A DNA stretch of 64,000 nt from Gymnothorax reevesii (Eukaryota > Chordata > Actinopteri > Anguilliformes > Muraenidae), in contig CM056576.1 in NCBI GenBank assembly GCA_029721435.1, forward strand, positions 65,305,876 to 65,369,875, given 5' to 3'. This document shows, piece by piece, positions 1 through 10,184 of the stretch. Numbering within the stretch: the first letter of the stretch is position 1; every line of letters begins with the position of its first letter. Under the pieces are notes generated by a model, which did not search any database, was not told where the DNA came from, and saw only the letters and a program-made list of their open reading frames with translations. A program made the position numbers and the translations under genes.

Positions 1-1043
1 GGCGCTGCAGTACTGCACGAACATGACGTAGGTGTTCTTCCTTGGAATGAGAGAAAATTAATATATCGTCCAGGTACACAAAAACAAATTGATCAATCAT
101 GTCATGCAGGATATCATTAACGAGATTCTGGAAGACAGCGGGAGCGTTAGCCAGGCCAAACGGCATAACCAGGTACTCGTAGTACCCCCTAGCGGTGTTG
201 AACGCTGTCTTCCATTCATCCCCTTCCTTAATTCTGACTAGGTGGTAGGCGTTGCATAGGTCAAGTTTGGTGAAAATAGTGGCCCCTTGCAACAACTCAA
301 AAGCGGAATTCATGAAGGGAAGGGGGTATCGGTTCTTGATGGTGATGTTATTTAGGCCCCTATGGTCAATACATGGTCTGAGATCCATCCTTCTTGCCAA
401 CGAAGAAGAAGCCGGCACCAGCGGGAGAGGAAGAGGGACGGATGATTCCAGCAGCCAGTGACTCCTCCACATATCTCTCCATAGCCTCCTGCTCGGGACG
501 AGACAGGGAATAGAGGCTCCCTTTAGGGGGCGCTGTGCCGGGTTGGAGATCGATGGCACAGTCATACGGTCTGTGAGGGGGCAGAGACAGGGCACGAGAC
601 TTTGAGAAGACTGAGGCTAGGCTGTGGTACTCACTGGGAACCTTTGTCAAATCCGGGGAATATGGAGGCTCACTGGATCCTCCTTCGGTCTGCTTGACAG
701 GAGCCTTGCGGAGGCAGGAACGCAGACAGTCAGTACTCCACACAGCCACCTGCCCAGTCCTCCAGTTGATGGTGGGGTTGTGTAGTTTCAACCAAGGGAG
801 GCCCAGGACGATGGGAGCAGAGGAGGAGGTGATGATGTGGAACCGGATTTGTTCTTGATGGTTGCCAGAGACAAGGAGTGTGAGTGGGGGCGTAACCTGG
901 GTTACCTGACCTAGCGGCTGCCCACAAAGACTCAGTGCTAGGAAGGGAGTAGGTAGTTTCTGGAGCTGGAGCTGGTTGCACAGGTTGGCGTCGATCAGAT
1001 TGATGTCTGAGCCTGAATCCAACAAAACATCAGTAACTACTGA
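1..1043 (-). pseudogene. pol: gypsy pol fragment: retropepsin plus reverse transcriptase
   Basis: The segment encodes an aspartic protease and the N-terminal half of a reverse transcriptase. The protease motif LDSGSDINLID lies near 1010-1025, and the protease-RT linker follows with many prolines. The RT begins near 440 with [11 protein letters not shown]. At about 380 the frame breaks: two bases appear to be missing from the serine codon, so one frame ends in a stop at 366. RT then continues in another frame to the edge, with the palm motifs FTKLDL and YLDD (YLDD near 75-90) both visible. The upstream gag frame ends in a TGA at about 1044. This is a dead copy, with high confidence in family and moderate confidence in the exact lesion. 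Confidence 0.82.
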
Positions 1044-1864
1044 TCACTTAACAAGTAGGGTAACAGGAACCAGCTTACGTAACTGAGTCAGCTTTCCGAT
1101 CCTCCCACTCACTCCTTCCTTTTTCAGTACGGGGCAGCACTGGATACGATGGCTCCCCTGACCACAGTCCAGGCATGCCCCCGTGCGTAGTCTCCTAGCC
1201 CGCTCTTGTGGCGATAAACGGCAACGGTCGACTTGCATGGGTTCCCCCGACTCCTGGGGCTCGCCGGTCTCCTGGATAGGAGAGTCGCCCCGAGGAGAAC
1301 GAAAGTTGCCACGCTAGCCTGACTGTTGGGGCTCTGAATGGCTCCGACACTCCCTCTTACGCTGTTGGATCTGGGAATCGATCTGGATGGCCACTCTTAT
1401 GACTCTGAGCACTGGGTGGAGCACTAGGACAGGAATGCCTTGCAGGTGGTGGGGTCTCCGTCATACTCCCGTGGGGGAGTAAGACGTGGCTCCCGAATGG
1501 GAGCTGCCTCTGCCAGCGTGACTGCAGGACTGGGAAAGGTGGGATCCAGAGTGAGACGCTGTAGGGTAGCTCTCATCTCCTGCAAGTCGCGATGCTGTTG
1601 CTGAATGACGACCTCTTGTTGTTGACTAAGGCATTGCAATTCAGCAGTATCCACTGGAGTCTGTACTGGTCGACTCGTACTGAAAGGAACGGGCTTAGAC
1701 TCCAAGTGCAGTTCAGCATCGGCAGGGCGTTTATTGGGATTCACCAAGCTCATGGTCAAGGACAGAAATGGATCAATAGCCAGGCAAACAGAGTAATGCA
1801 GAATAGTCAGAATCAAAGTCAGGGGACAAGCAAGTAGTTCAGTAACCAGAGAATTGATCCGCAC
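1044..1864 (-). pseudogene. gag: gypsy gag fragment with zinc knuckle, internally deleted
   Basis: The gag N-terminus starts at about 1752 (MSLVNPNKRP), has a glutamine-rich coil (QQQEVVIQQQH) and reaches PREYDGDP...CKAFLS near 1425, which in related gags is the start of the capsid. The capsid itself is missing: the next recognisable part is a short hydrophilic linker at 1320-1410 and then a CCHC knuckle (CLDCGQGSHRIQCC, C-x2-C-x4-H-x4-C) near 1135-1175. There is an in-frame TAG near 1315. Around 200 codons of capsid appear to have been lost, so no functional Gag can be made. Confidence 0.75.
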
Positions 1865-2290
1865 AAAGACAGTAACAAAGTGGCTGAGCTAAGGGAATGG
1901 AAGGGGAAGGAAAAAGGGAGTTGGATGGGATAAGGGAGAACAAAGGAGAAACTAAACAGCTGGGTACAAAATGGGAATAAGGGAGAACAGAGTACAAATC
2001 AATCAGGCAGCAATCAAACAAGACTTATATACAATATAAGTATATACATATATATAATATTATACATATATGTAATATATACATATATAGAGATATAACA
2101 AGAAACGAGCAATCAACAAACGAAACCAGAAAAGTGCAGAACGAGACTAAAAGCTGCAGTCTGTAAGTTTTAGAAAAGTAACTTTTTGTCATTTTTGGCA
2201 AAACTGTCACTGTGTACAGACAGTAATACATAAAACTAGTACTCTGTAATTTAAAAAAGGCGAATTTGAACCCACCTAAAGTTCCTACTG
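1865..2290. other. No gene; purine-rich leader-like stretch and AT-rich palindromic tract
   Basis: 1865-2000 is purine-rich and may be the untranslated leader of the gypsy relic to its left. 2030-2095 is an alternating TA/AT tract with self-complementary blocks. No ORF, LTR end or primer site was recognised. Confidence 0.5.
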
Positions 2291-2520
2291 CAATTTAAAA
2301 TATTTGTTCGGACCGACTAGAAAGAACCAATTAGAGCCAGGATGGTGTCTGACAGCCGTCAAACAGTGCACATGCACGCGCTGCAGACAGCCCCCTCCCC
2401 CTTCCTCCTCAGCTCACGCCAGTGCTCAGTCAAGTTCAAATCTCCGAGAGCAGGTTCAGGAGCTTAGAGTCATCAGCGAGGAAAAAAATGCCGATACCTC
2501 AGTTACCAGAAACGGCACAC

Positions 2521-2681
2521 ATGGCTAAGACTAGTAAAAAAGTGCAAAAGAAAGAATTTAACAAAACCCAGGATAAAACCAGAGTGAACATCGGAGTGGA
2601 TTTTTAAAAGTGGAAGGAACTCCGTGATCTGAAAGGATTTAAAACTGACGCAGAGTTTGCGACTTTTCTCCTTGACAGGTA
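2521..2681 (+). pseudogene. Possible exon of a multicopy fish gene or transposon gene
   Basis: An ATG at 2521 opens a lysine-rich frame (MAKTSKKVQKKEF). It leads to a VNIGVDF block, an in-frame TAA at 2605, then KWKELRDLKGFKTDAEFA and FLLDR ending exactly at a GTAAGC donor-like site (2681/2682). The block resembles a short helical motif I associate with repeated, transposon-linked exons in fish genomes, but I cannot name the family. 3066-3138 is preceded by a CAG acceptor and could be the next exon. The in-frame stop argues that it is broken. Confidence 0.3.
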
Positions 2682-3293
2682 AGCCCCTGCTATAGCCTAT
2701 TTGTTGGTTCATTTTTGCTTTGCAAGTAAGCGAGTTGGCGTCGCTGACATGATCACCAAACTAACCCCAGCCCTACCAGCATCAATTCATTTTCGCTCTG
2801 CAAATAAGCGTGTGAACGTCGCTTACAAGCACAGTCGCTGTTCGAATAGCCAGAGTCTTGTAATTGTTACGGTACCCCGCAGTGCATGTGATGTTACTGT
2901 GATGTTGCAGTCGAACTAACGTTAGCCTGTTTAAGATGCTAGGGCTAACGTTACTGGCGTTGTTTTATCAGAAAGCAGCAGAAAATCTCTTTATGAAGTG
3001 AAGGCAGTCTTATCAGTTGTGTTGTTGTCCTTATAAATATGTGTAACGTTTCTGGTCTCTCACAGCTGAATGCTGACATAGACGAGTTACTGGCCATTCA
3101 GCTGGATTCACTACAGTTTCTCTACTCAAAAAATGGGTAATTTCCTGAAATAAGTGTGTGCTGGGTTTTTAATGAATACATACTGCTGTAGATTACTGTT
3201 TATGTGGACATGATTTATTTCTGCTCCTTTGTTGGCAGGCGTGTCGTTGGACCTGAAAAATCCGGGGTTAATATTCCTCCTTTTTTGGAAAAC
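2682..3293. other. No clear gene; possible intron and small exon
   Basis: Non-coding sequence after the candidate donor at 2682. It holds one acceptor-like site with a short open frame at 3066-3138. Nothing else was recognised. Confidence 0.35.
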
Positions 3294-3834
3294 AATTAAT
3301 CCTGGCTAATTCTAGATGGGTTTCCGTTATTAACAAGTTTTTCAATTCACGAATAATCAAGTGGCAATCGAAGAGAGGGCTTCTTTCCCCCATGCAATCT
3401 AAAAGCGACAAAATAATGCGCTGCATTCGGGACAGAAAAATAATTTAATTATAATTATGTCTATGCACCTGCACAGGGCGACTGCATTTCAGACTTGTAC
3501 GTGGTTTCGTCCGTTTACATTTTCCAATCGGACAGCTGTCTATTTTTTTTTTTTTTAACTACGAATTGAGCGACTGTGCTGCAAAAACAGGTGTATATAC
3601 TTGTCGCCGAAATTACCTTCATTCGCTGAAGAGTTATGAAATGCCATCGCCGAGTGATGGTGCATAGACCTAATTATAATCTAATAATTTTTCGGTACTG
3701 AATATAGCCCAATATTTTGTCGCTTTTAGATCGCATGGGGGAGAGAAGCCGTGTCCTCAACTGCCACTTGATTATTCTTGAATTGGAAAACGTGTGAATG
3801 AAGGAAAACCATCTAGAATCTGCCAGGACTAATT
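3294..3834. mobile_element. Foldback MITE with arms of about 190 bp
   Basis: 3294-3485 and 3645-3834 are imperfect inverted copies of each other. Both carry the blocks AATCCTGGC/GCCAGGACT at the tips, then TCTAGATGG, GAATAATCAAGTGGCA, CCCCCATGC, ATCTAAAAGCGACAAAAT and AATTA-GTCTATGCACC in the same order. The middle is about 160 bp with no ORF. No convincing target-site duplication was found, so the superfamily is open. Confidence 0.72.
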
Positions 3835-3835
3835 A

Positions 3836-3960
3836 TCATCCCTCGCTGCGCGATTAGCGCGAAGCGGGGGAAGTAGCATTGGGCTCCGTCTGTACAGACA
3901 CAAAATTGAGGTGGCGGGGGATATTGCCATGTTGGTGGCAAACACTTGTTTTCAAGAAAA
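3836..3960. repeat. Fragment of a CCCCCGC-type interspersed repeat
   Basis: The segment containing GATTAGCGCGAAGCGGGGG, GCATTGGGCTCCGTC, AAAATTGAGG and GGGGGATATTGCCATGTT recurs at 32329-32455 and, inverted, at 32577-32706. It is a dispersed non-coding repeat seen three times in this window. Confidence 0.75.
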
Positions 3961-5169
3961 TGAGCGATATTAGCCCCGGAATTTTCAGGTCTAACAACGC
4001 GCCGTGTGTTGGCCAGCAGTGTTGACTGTTCGCAACAGTAATGTCTCGCCTCGCATACTTGGCTGCTTTCAGAATGTGAACGTGCAAAATCTCTCCGCAG
4101 TTGCATGCAACAGTTCGCGCGCCGTCGCGTGCACGGTAGCTTTCTACGGGAGGGTCTGAGGAGTGCAGTGGAGAGGGAAGGGGAGGGGGAGGGATCTGAA
4201 AGTTGCTTTTTTTCAAATTTTTGTGCGAAGTCCTCTCTCTCCTCAAAGTTACGGACTGCAGCTTTAAACAAGACGAGCTATGGGAAGAAACGAGTCGACA
4301 AGAAGCTTAGGAAAAAGTGGGCCTTTTAAACAAAAACTAATTAAGTGGAATCCCAGCTAAACACAGGACAGCTGTAGAGAGAGGTGGAGCTAGAAAAGCA
4401 AGGACAGTGATTGGAGAGAGAGAGGAAAAGGGTGGAGTTCTAACTCTAATCTAACTAAACAACCATGCCTCACTAAACTACTCTCAGGTGTGGATAGCCA
4501 ATGAGGACAGCAAGAGAGAAGGAAGAGGAAATACCTAACCGAAATACAGGGAAGAGAGTGTGATGAAAAAGACAAGACACCACGAGACAGAAACGAGAGG
4601 AAGACACTGAAGACTAAAGACAGCGCAATCTTACAGAAACATACATACTCTTAAAGAATAAATATGATAAATAAATAAATAGTAACTAAAATTACTAAAA
4701 CATACTAAAAACAAAAATATAAATCACCGATTTCTAACAGGAACTGCTAAGCAGCACGTCTGTAAAGGGCAGTTTTAGAGCACCATGATGCAGTTCTTAG
4801 TTACAAGGTAGGCTATAGAAGCGAAGGGTCGCGGTCACATGTAGGAGGAAAAATTAACGTTAATACACAGGCGAAATATTCGGTGGCTGACCTCAAAGTT
4901 TATACTTATTTTAAATGTCAGTGGCAAAAAGACCTCAGGCTGAAAAAAAAAGACTTGTGGCAACAGCCCAATGGCCAGACCCTATACACCTACCTACTAC
5001 CAGGACTCGGACCTCAGCTACAATCTTTGAATGGATACCTCCAACAAGTTTTATTCAAATTCTGTTCCTTAGTGTCAGTTTTCAATGCTTAGAGGCTGAC
5101 ATGAGTGTCATAGTGCAGAAGAAAGCACTCTTACACAGGCTCTCACAGCTAAATATTACATGGGATAAT
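3961..5169. other. No gene recognised; probable old repeat DNA
   Basis: 4080-4270 is G-rich and purine-rich, ending in a CTCAAAGTTACGGACTGCAG block typical of a fish interspersed repeat. The rest, including short ORFs at 4105-4329 and 4915-5358, shows no domain. An AT-rich tract lies at 4640-4740. Confidence 0.4.
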
Positions 5170-5290
5170 GCAGACCGAAGCAGTCCACAAAGTTGTTGGT
5201 CCACTTTTTGCTGCTCCTCACTGTCCACATTTCCCTCTAAACTCAGACCCACCGGATTTCTACGGTCTCTGATCTACACTTGGGTTTGTC
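5170..5290 (-). repeat. R57 dispersed repeat, inverted 5' fragment
   Basis: Read on the minus strand this matches 56925-57010 (shared blocks: ACCGTAGAA, TCCGGTG, GAGTTTAGAGGGAAA, GGACAGT, GAGCAGC, AAAAGTGGA, GGACTGCTT). It places a third, inverted piece of the R57 repeat near copy 1. Confidence 0.65.
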
Positions 5291-6189
5291 GACCCGTTCT
5301 ACAAATGTGCCTGTATGAGGTGGATTCAAGCTTTCCCTCAATCCTAGCTATAGAGTAGAAACACCGGTGTACTCACCATAGTAGCTGTAGGTAGACCGAA
5401 AATTCGAGCTTGAGCTACCAGACTTTAGCACTGCATCCTCAACTTTCGCCGTTGCGTTCATTAGAACAAGTTCATTTCATTCGATCTATTCACATGTATT
5501 GCGTTTGTATTGCCAGTCAAGTCCTTCTCAAATGGCAGATGTGTGTCAGTTTTACTCTGGGGAGGCAGACCCAGAAAACTGCATTCTGCTGAAAATGGGC
5601 ATACGAGGAGTGGGGGCCATAGCAGAAGAGCCGCCCCAATGAGGCGTTTCAGGTAGAGACAATGGTCTACAAATGGGGTTTTTTAAGGATGGCAATATGA
5701 GCTAAAGAAGGACCCTTTTTTGGATTTTGAATGATTAGGAGTACTCTAGGGGAGTCCAAGATCAAAATATAAATTTGGAAATGTAGTATAATAGGTCCCC
5801 TTTAAAAAAGGTGCTTGTTGTTGTATTTTTATTGTTGTAGATAGCTTTAAAATCACAAGTTTTTAATCGGTAAGTATACTGGACCGTGTGAGGTTTGTTT
5901 ATGAGGAGAACAGCGGCAAAAAAGAGCGGTTCTTCTGGACAAAAATCAAAAAGCTGTCTTCATATTTTAATGCTATTTAGTGCAGGCAGGAAAATTCCTT
6001 TATTTTTGTTGTTTATTCAACGTTCTGTGTAGATGAATGATACATGTTACTGTATAGGACACATCTGCTGTCATAGTTTAGAGAAATTTTCACTTTGTTT
6101 CTGTTATATTATAGATTGCTCAACTTTGTTGCACTCCTGACAACCAGAGAGAAGATTTTAGTCACATTATGAACTCTCATACACAGTTG
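5291..6189. other. No gene recognised
   Basis: A short open frame from 5532 starts MADVCQFYSGEADPE but stops after about 35 codons. The block at 5690-5810 looks like 3'-untranslated or repeat DNA. No domain or repeat boundary was found. Confidence 0.35.
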
Positions 6190-7370
6190 ACACACGTATA
6201 AGGACCTGCTGGTTTGTGTGCATAACTATTATCATTAGTTACTATCATTAGCGTGGAGTAACGAACATGTTCTGCGCTGGTATATGACGAAGGGGCGAAA
6301 GCTCCAGGCTAAACAGCTTTTTTGGAAATTGCCCGTGGTAATGTTTTACTTCTTGCGTCGGAATGACCAGCTTTTCCTCGCGGGCAATGGGCACGATAAG
6401 CCACTTTCACACCGGAGGCGAAAAAAATTTTTTGCGTGACACATTACATTCAAAGTCAATGTATTGTCTTTGCATTGACTTTGAATTTAATCTGTCACAC
6501 GGAAAATTCATTTCACGTCCGGTGTGACAGTGGCTTGACATGCCCATAACGTGTGTATTCGCGTCTTTGCATTGACTTTGAATGTAATCTGTCGTGCGCA
6601 AAATTCGTTTCGCGTCCAGTGTGAAAGCTGCTTAACGTGCCCATAACACGTGTATTCGGTTCTTTGCATTGACTTTGAATGTAATCAGTCCTGCGCAAAA
6701 TTTGTTTGTTGATGTGAAAGCATCTTTATGGATTGTATGTGACAGCTAGACAGAGCTTGGTTATGTTATGAACATAAGAAAGGTTTTACAGACTGTAAGT
6801 TCCGTTTGCGTGGACAAATTGCTTATGTAAAGCTAGCGAATCAATCACTTCTATAGAAAAGAATTTCCTATTTAATCTCCGCCTTTTTCAGCTTTTTATT
6901 AGCCACAACAATTTCTGAAGGGGGATGAAATTATGTCACAATAGTGCAGAGAAATCGGTTGTTATACCAGACACATTAGTGCTTCTGCGTTTCGCGATTG
7001 ATTTTACGGTAGCATCAGAGAGCTAGCCCAGATATTTGTGAAGTATCTGGCTGATCCCGGTCATGGATACGTGAAGTGATCACAAGCAGCCGTAAACAAA
7101 CCCAAACACGTATCCCAAGCTCTGCAAAACCTACCTCTGGTCTAACTGCAGCCTTTTCAGCCCAACTTTGCGGACACATACAGCACTTCTTCGGTTTGCT
7201 TCAACCGTTGTGGCTACAATCGGGCAATGTTATGATGAAACTGCCACATTGATGCTTACCGAAGAAACATAAGCATACCGTTCAGAATTATTGGATATAA
7301 GTTAACCAGGAGCATTTTTAATTACCATGGAGGCGCGCAAACTATCATACAGTTGCTGGTAACCCAGCAT
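6190..7370 (+). repeat. R57 dispersed repeat, copy 1 (interrupted by a MITE)
   Basis: The copy aligns with 57005-57750 over many blocks in the same order: GGACCTGCTGGTT, GCGCTGGTATATGACG, AGGGGCGAAAG, CAGGCTAAACAG, ATGAACATAA, GGTAGCATCAGAGAGCT, CCCGGTCATGGATA, TTGATGCTTACCGAAG and AAGTTAACCAGGA. No intact ORF was seen in either copy. Function and superfamily are unknown. A MITE sits inside this copy and is absent at the matching point of copy 2. Confidence 0.78.
6395..6727. mobile_element. MITE with hairpin and three 97-bp tandem units
   Basis: The left part (6401-6535) folds on itself: CACACCGG-GGCGAAAAAAATTTTTTGCGTGACA pairs with the inverted block ending near 6535. A unit containing GCATTGACTTTGAAT begins at 6472, 6569 and 6666 (period 97 bp). 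Copy 2 of R57 lacks the insert at the corresponding point near 57195, which marks the insertion edges. Related pieces occur at 41145-41295 and 57751-57922. Confidence 0.72.
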
Positions 7371-8369
7371 TCATAACAACCACAGAGACAGACCCTTGCA
7401 ATACAGTTTTACAGACAGCAAGTTCTGTTACTCTGAACAGTTGTACCAAGCATCCAAATTACAAACAATTATTAAACGTTAGCTTCAAATGAAATTAAAT
7501 GAAAAGTTAGCTTTTGTAGAATTTCCCCTGATATCACTCTTGCATATTTAGGACATTAACCTTAGTAACAGTAACTTGGCTACGTTAGCTGCAGTCCTAC
7601 AGCCACAATCAACTAGCTATCACGTCAGGTTGCTTATGCAGTAAAAGCAGCTTACAGCTTCTGCGTCTGTAAGTCACAGACAGTCGCGACTGATACAGGC
7701 TTTATCTTCAGATAATTTAGAAAGCCTGCAAATGAGGCCTGTTGTTAGCGCTAACTATTGTTAGCGGTCCTGCTAGCCACCCATAACATGGTAGCTCCAC
7801 TTACATTATTTGCTGTTATATCGTTACTTACAGCTTGTGGCTCCGAGGCTTGATCGATGCAACTTCTTCAGGTTTGAGAAGCGGCTGAAATGCTTATCTT
7901 GTGCTGAATTATCTTTTATTGACAAAGCTGTCTCTGGTGAAATGCTGAGCACAAAGAGCTAACATTCCCTTTGGCCGTGGCAGTTTGCTACCAGCAAACA
8001 AAAAAAGCTACCCACTGATCTCTGGTGGCATTGTCTTGTGGAAGAGAAACAGGTGCTTTTCTTCGCATCCAAAAGTAAACAGACAAGCAGCTTTGGGAGA
8101 GATACTGACAAAACATATATAAATGTATATCCCAGATTACAAATTTTAGTTCCCAGAATGTTCTGGCTATGGTTTTTTTTTGGTTATGGGAACGTTCCCT
8201 GAAGGTTAGGTTTGGTTTTCTTGTTAGTTAGGCCCTGTAGAACATGTTCAAACTAAAGCTTGTACAGTACCACCTCATGAGACAATAGGGATTCATTTCA
8301 ATAATAATGAGATTGAATTTCTGCATTAAAAAATATTTTACTGTGTTTAGGAATGTCTTGTTTTTTCTT
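7371..8369. other. No gene recognised
   Basis: AT-rich DNA with GTTAGC/GCTAAC-rich blocks at 7550-7790 and a short GGGAACGTTCCC repeat near 8187. No coding potential or element boundary was found. Confidence 0.4.
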
Positions 8370-8478
8370 TGGAAGAGGTTATTCGCCCCGCAGCGCTTAA
8401 GTGCAAAAGTTAAAGGACTGTGGGGCAAATTATAAAATGAAATCAATTATTGGCCAAGCTGTGGGGCAAATAGCTGAA
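8370..8478. mobile_element. Small MITE, GAAGAGGTTATTCGCCCCGC type
   Basis: The left tip GGAAGAGGTTATTCGCCCCG recurs in inverted form at the right tip of the element at 54115-54349. Internal GTGGGGCAAAT blocks suggest a degenerate second arm near 8460-8478. Confidence 0.5.
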
Positions 8479-8639
8479 CAGCTTGTCTTGTCCACCCCCC
8501 TGTATTCTCCTTTTAAATACACGCTTTACACCCAAACAAAAAGCAGGTGCTTATTTTCAGTCTTCTTTCATAATTTGATTAACAGAAACTCTATCATGAA
8601 AAAAGGAAGCCATTGTTGAGCATGATCCAGAATCGCCGC

Positions 8640-9676
8640 CATTTTCTGTGGGCCAAAGCTCATTTAAAATGAACTGTAGCAAAGTGTCCTGTGGTCAGAC
8701 GAGTCTAAATTTGACATTCTTGTTGGAAATCTTGGGCGTTGTGTCCTCGGGGCTAAAATGGAGAAAGACCACCCCTCCTGATATCAGTATCCTGTTGGGC
8801 AGCATGGTGGTTAGCACTACTGCCTCACAACAAGAAGGGTTCAAATCCGGCCTGGGGCCTTTCTGTGTGGAGTTTGCTTGTTCTCCCTGTGTCCGCGTGG
8901 GTTTCCTCCGGGTACTCCGGTGTTCCCACCGAAACATGCAGTGTAGGCATGTATGGCTGTGTGTGAATGTTTAGTGGTGGTTGGGGGGGCTGTAGGTGCT
9001 TCCATCAGCCTGCCCCAGGGCAGCTGAGGCCACAAAAATGTTTACCACCATCAGTGTGTGAATGTGTCGGTGAATGAATAATGTATCCACTGTGAAGCGT
9101 GCCCAGAAAAGCGCTATATAAAACTGATGCATTATTATTAGTGTTCAGTTCAAAAGCCAGCATCTCTGATGCATTAGTGCATATTGCATGTTTTAAAAAG
9201 CAACATGAATGCTGAAAGGTATATAAAGGTTGTAGAACAACACAGACTCCCCTCCAGACGACATCTCCAGGGAAGGCCCTGTGTATTTCAGCAGAACAAT
9301 GCATAACCACATACTGGAGCTATTACAACAGCATGGCTTCGTGGTAAAAGAGTCCATGTGCTGAACTGGCCTGCCTGCAGTCCTGATCTTTCACCGATTG
9401 AGAACATTTGGTCCACAATTAAACAAAAAGTCCATCAAAGGAGACTCAAAACTTCAATGGCTGAACTCAAGGAACTTGTCTCCTCAATGCCCAGATGCCT
9501 CCACTCTGTGTGTGAAGAGGGGATGCTACACCATAGCAAACAGGCCCTGGTCCCAACTTTTATGAGACCTGTAGCAGCCATCAAATTTGAAATGAGCTCA
9601 TTTTGGGTATAAAATTGTAAAATTTCTCAGTTTCAACATTTTTTATGTTATCTTTGTTCAATTGGGAAAAAAATAC
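8640..9676 (+). pseudogene. Tc1/mariner-like transposase relic A
   Basis: Two pieces of one transposase are separated by a SINE-like insertion. The first (8670-8790) contains WSDESKF, the first catalytic Asp region. The second (9145-9600) contains a QQNNA-stop-PH block, where the second catalytic Asp has become Asn and a stop follows, then the LNWPACSPDLSPIENIWS motif with the catalytic Glu, then the C-terminal helices to about 9580. Sequence between the two pieces is also partly deleted. The tail of the element (9620-9676) continues after copy A at about 15742-15830. It cannot encode an active enzyme. Confidence 0.82.
8796..9139 (+). repeat. tRNA-like compound interspersed repeat (SINE-like)
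   Basis: The head reads GGCAGCATGGTGGTTAGCAC (A-box-like), followed at about 8839 by GGTTCAAATCC, a perfect RNA polymerase III B-box match. The body has the fish-repeat core GTGGAGTTTGCTTGTTCTCC, and the tail ends GCGCTATATAAAACTGATGC. It interrupts the Tc1-like relic between its two catalytic blocks. Confidence 0.8.
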
Positions 9677-9693
9677 TGTAATGTGAATATAGG

Positions 9694-9707
9694 CCACTAG
9701 ATGGCAG
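9694..9707 (+). promoter_or_regulatory. CTCF core match in the LTR
   Basis: CCACTAGATGGCAG fits the published CTCF core consensus CCASYAGRKGGCRS at all 14 positions. The same 14 bases occur at 15256 and 26653 and 57985 (plus), and at 19072, 24626, 34477 and 40026 (minus). Binding is inferred, not shown. Confidence 0.6.
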
Positions 9708-9751
9708 TATTTACCTTTTTTTTTTGTTAAGCTCAGACTGGAGTCATGTTT

Positions 9752-9783
9752 AGACATGTCCTGGACATGTCTGGGGCAAGTCT
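9752..9783 (+). promoter_or_regulatory. Triple p53 half-site block in the LTR
   Basis: AGACATGTCC, GGACATGTCT and GGGCAAGTCT follow each other with single-base spacers. Each fits the p53 half-site RRRCWWGYYY perfectly. The block ends about 50 bp upstream of the TATA box. Equivalent blocks lie at 15313-15344, 18998-19029, 24551-24582, 26710-26741, 34403-34434, 39951-39982 and 58041-58072. Confidence 0.65.
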
Positions 9784-9834
9784 CAGAAAATTAAAAAAAA
9801 AGAGGTCTAAATGTGGGTGGGGTCTGCAAAAGAG

Positions 9835-9842
9835 TATATAAG
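9835..9842 (+). promoter_or_regulatory. LTR TATA box
   Basis: TATATAAG lies just after a GTGGGTGGGG (Sp/KLF-like) box. Transcription would start about 30 bp downstream, near 9865-9870. Confidence 0.6.
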
Positions 9843-10184
9843 GAAAAGAATTGAGACAGTAAAGTAGTAGGAGAAATTGCAAGAAGATGACCAGACCTGC
9901 CATTCTGTTCAAGACCTGTGACATTTCTTTTGTGGATTTCTTTGCCTGTGTTTGAGCATTTTCATTATCCAGGACATCACCAAGCCACCCCACAAAAAGG
10001 GACTGTAAATATTTCTTTTTTTTTCCTAATCAATCTTGGTCTTTAGGTTCATTAGTTGTTAGTTAGTTGTTATTGTCTTTGTCTGTTAAATTAAATGTGT
10101 TTAAGTTTTGAAAACTGGGTGTCGTCCCTTGCTGTTGCTGTTGTGTTGTTTTAAATGTAATAACAAATTGGGGCCATAACAAAT

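Larger units (their letters stand above)
1..1864 (-). mobile_element. Decayed Ty3/gypsy (chromovirus-like) retrotransposon, internal part
   Basis: Minus-strand internal region of a Ty3/gypsy element running off the left edge. Reading leftwards there is a gag N-terminus, a gag zinc knuckle, a protease and the start of reverse transcriptase, which is the usual gypsy order. Integrase and the 3' LTR would lie outside the window. No LTR or primer site was recognised to the right of the gag start. The protein style resembles the sushi/Jule group of vertebrate chromoviruses, but no chromodomain can be seen here. It is unrelated in sequence to the Gmr1-type copies elsewhere in the window. Confidence 0.85.
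9677..10181 (+). repeat. 5' LTR of copy A
   Basis: Runs TGTAATGTG...CCATAACA. In order it holds a CTCF core match (9694-9707), three p53 half-sites (9752-9783), a GTGGGTGGGG box (9813-9822), a TATA box TATATAAG (9835-9842) and an ATTAAA polyadenylation-like signal (10090-10095). This gives U3 about 185 bp, with R and U5 following. Confidence 0.92.

Noticed and set aside
8839..8849. B-box as part of a true tRNA gene
   Set aside because: The region has no cloverleaf or anticodon arm and continues into the body of a fish SINE-like repeat.
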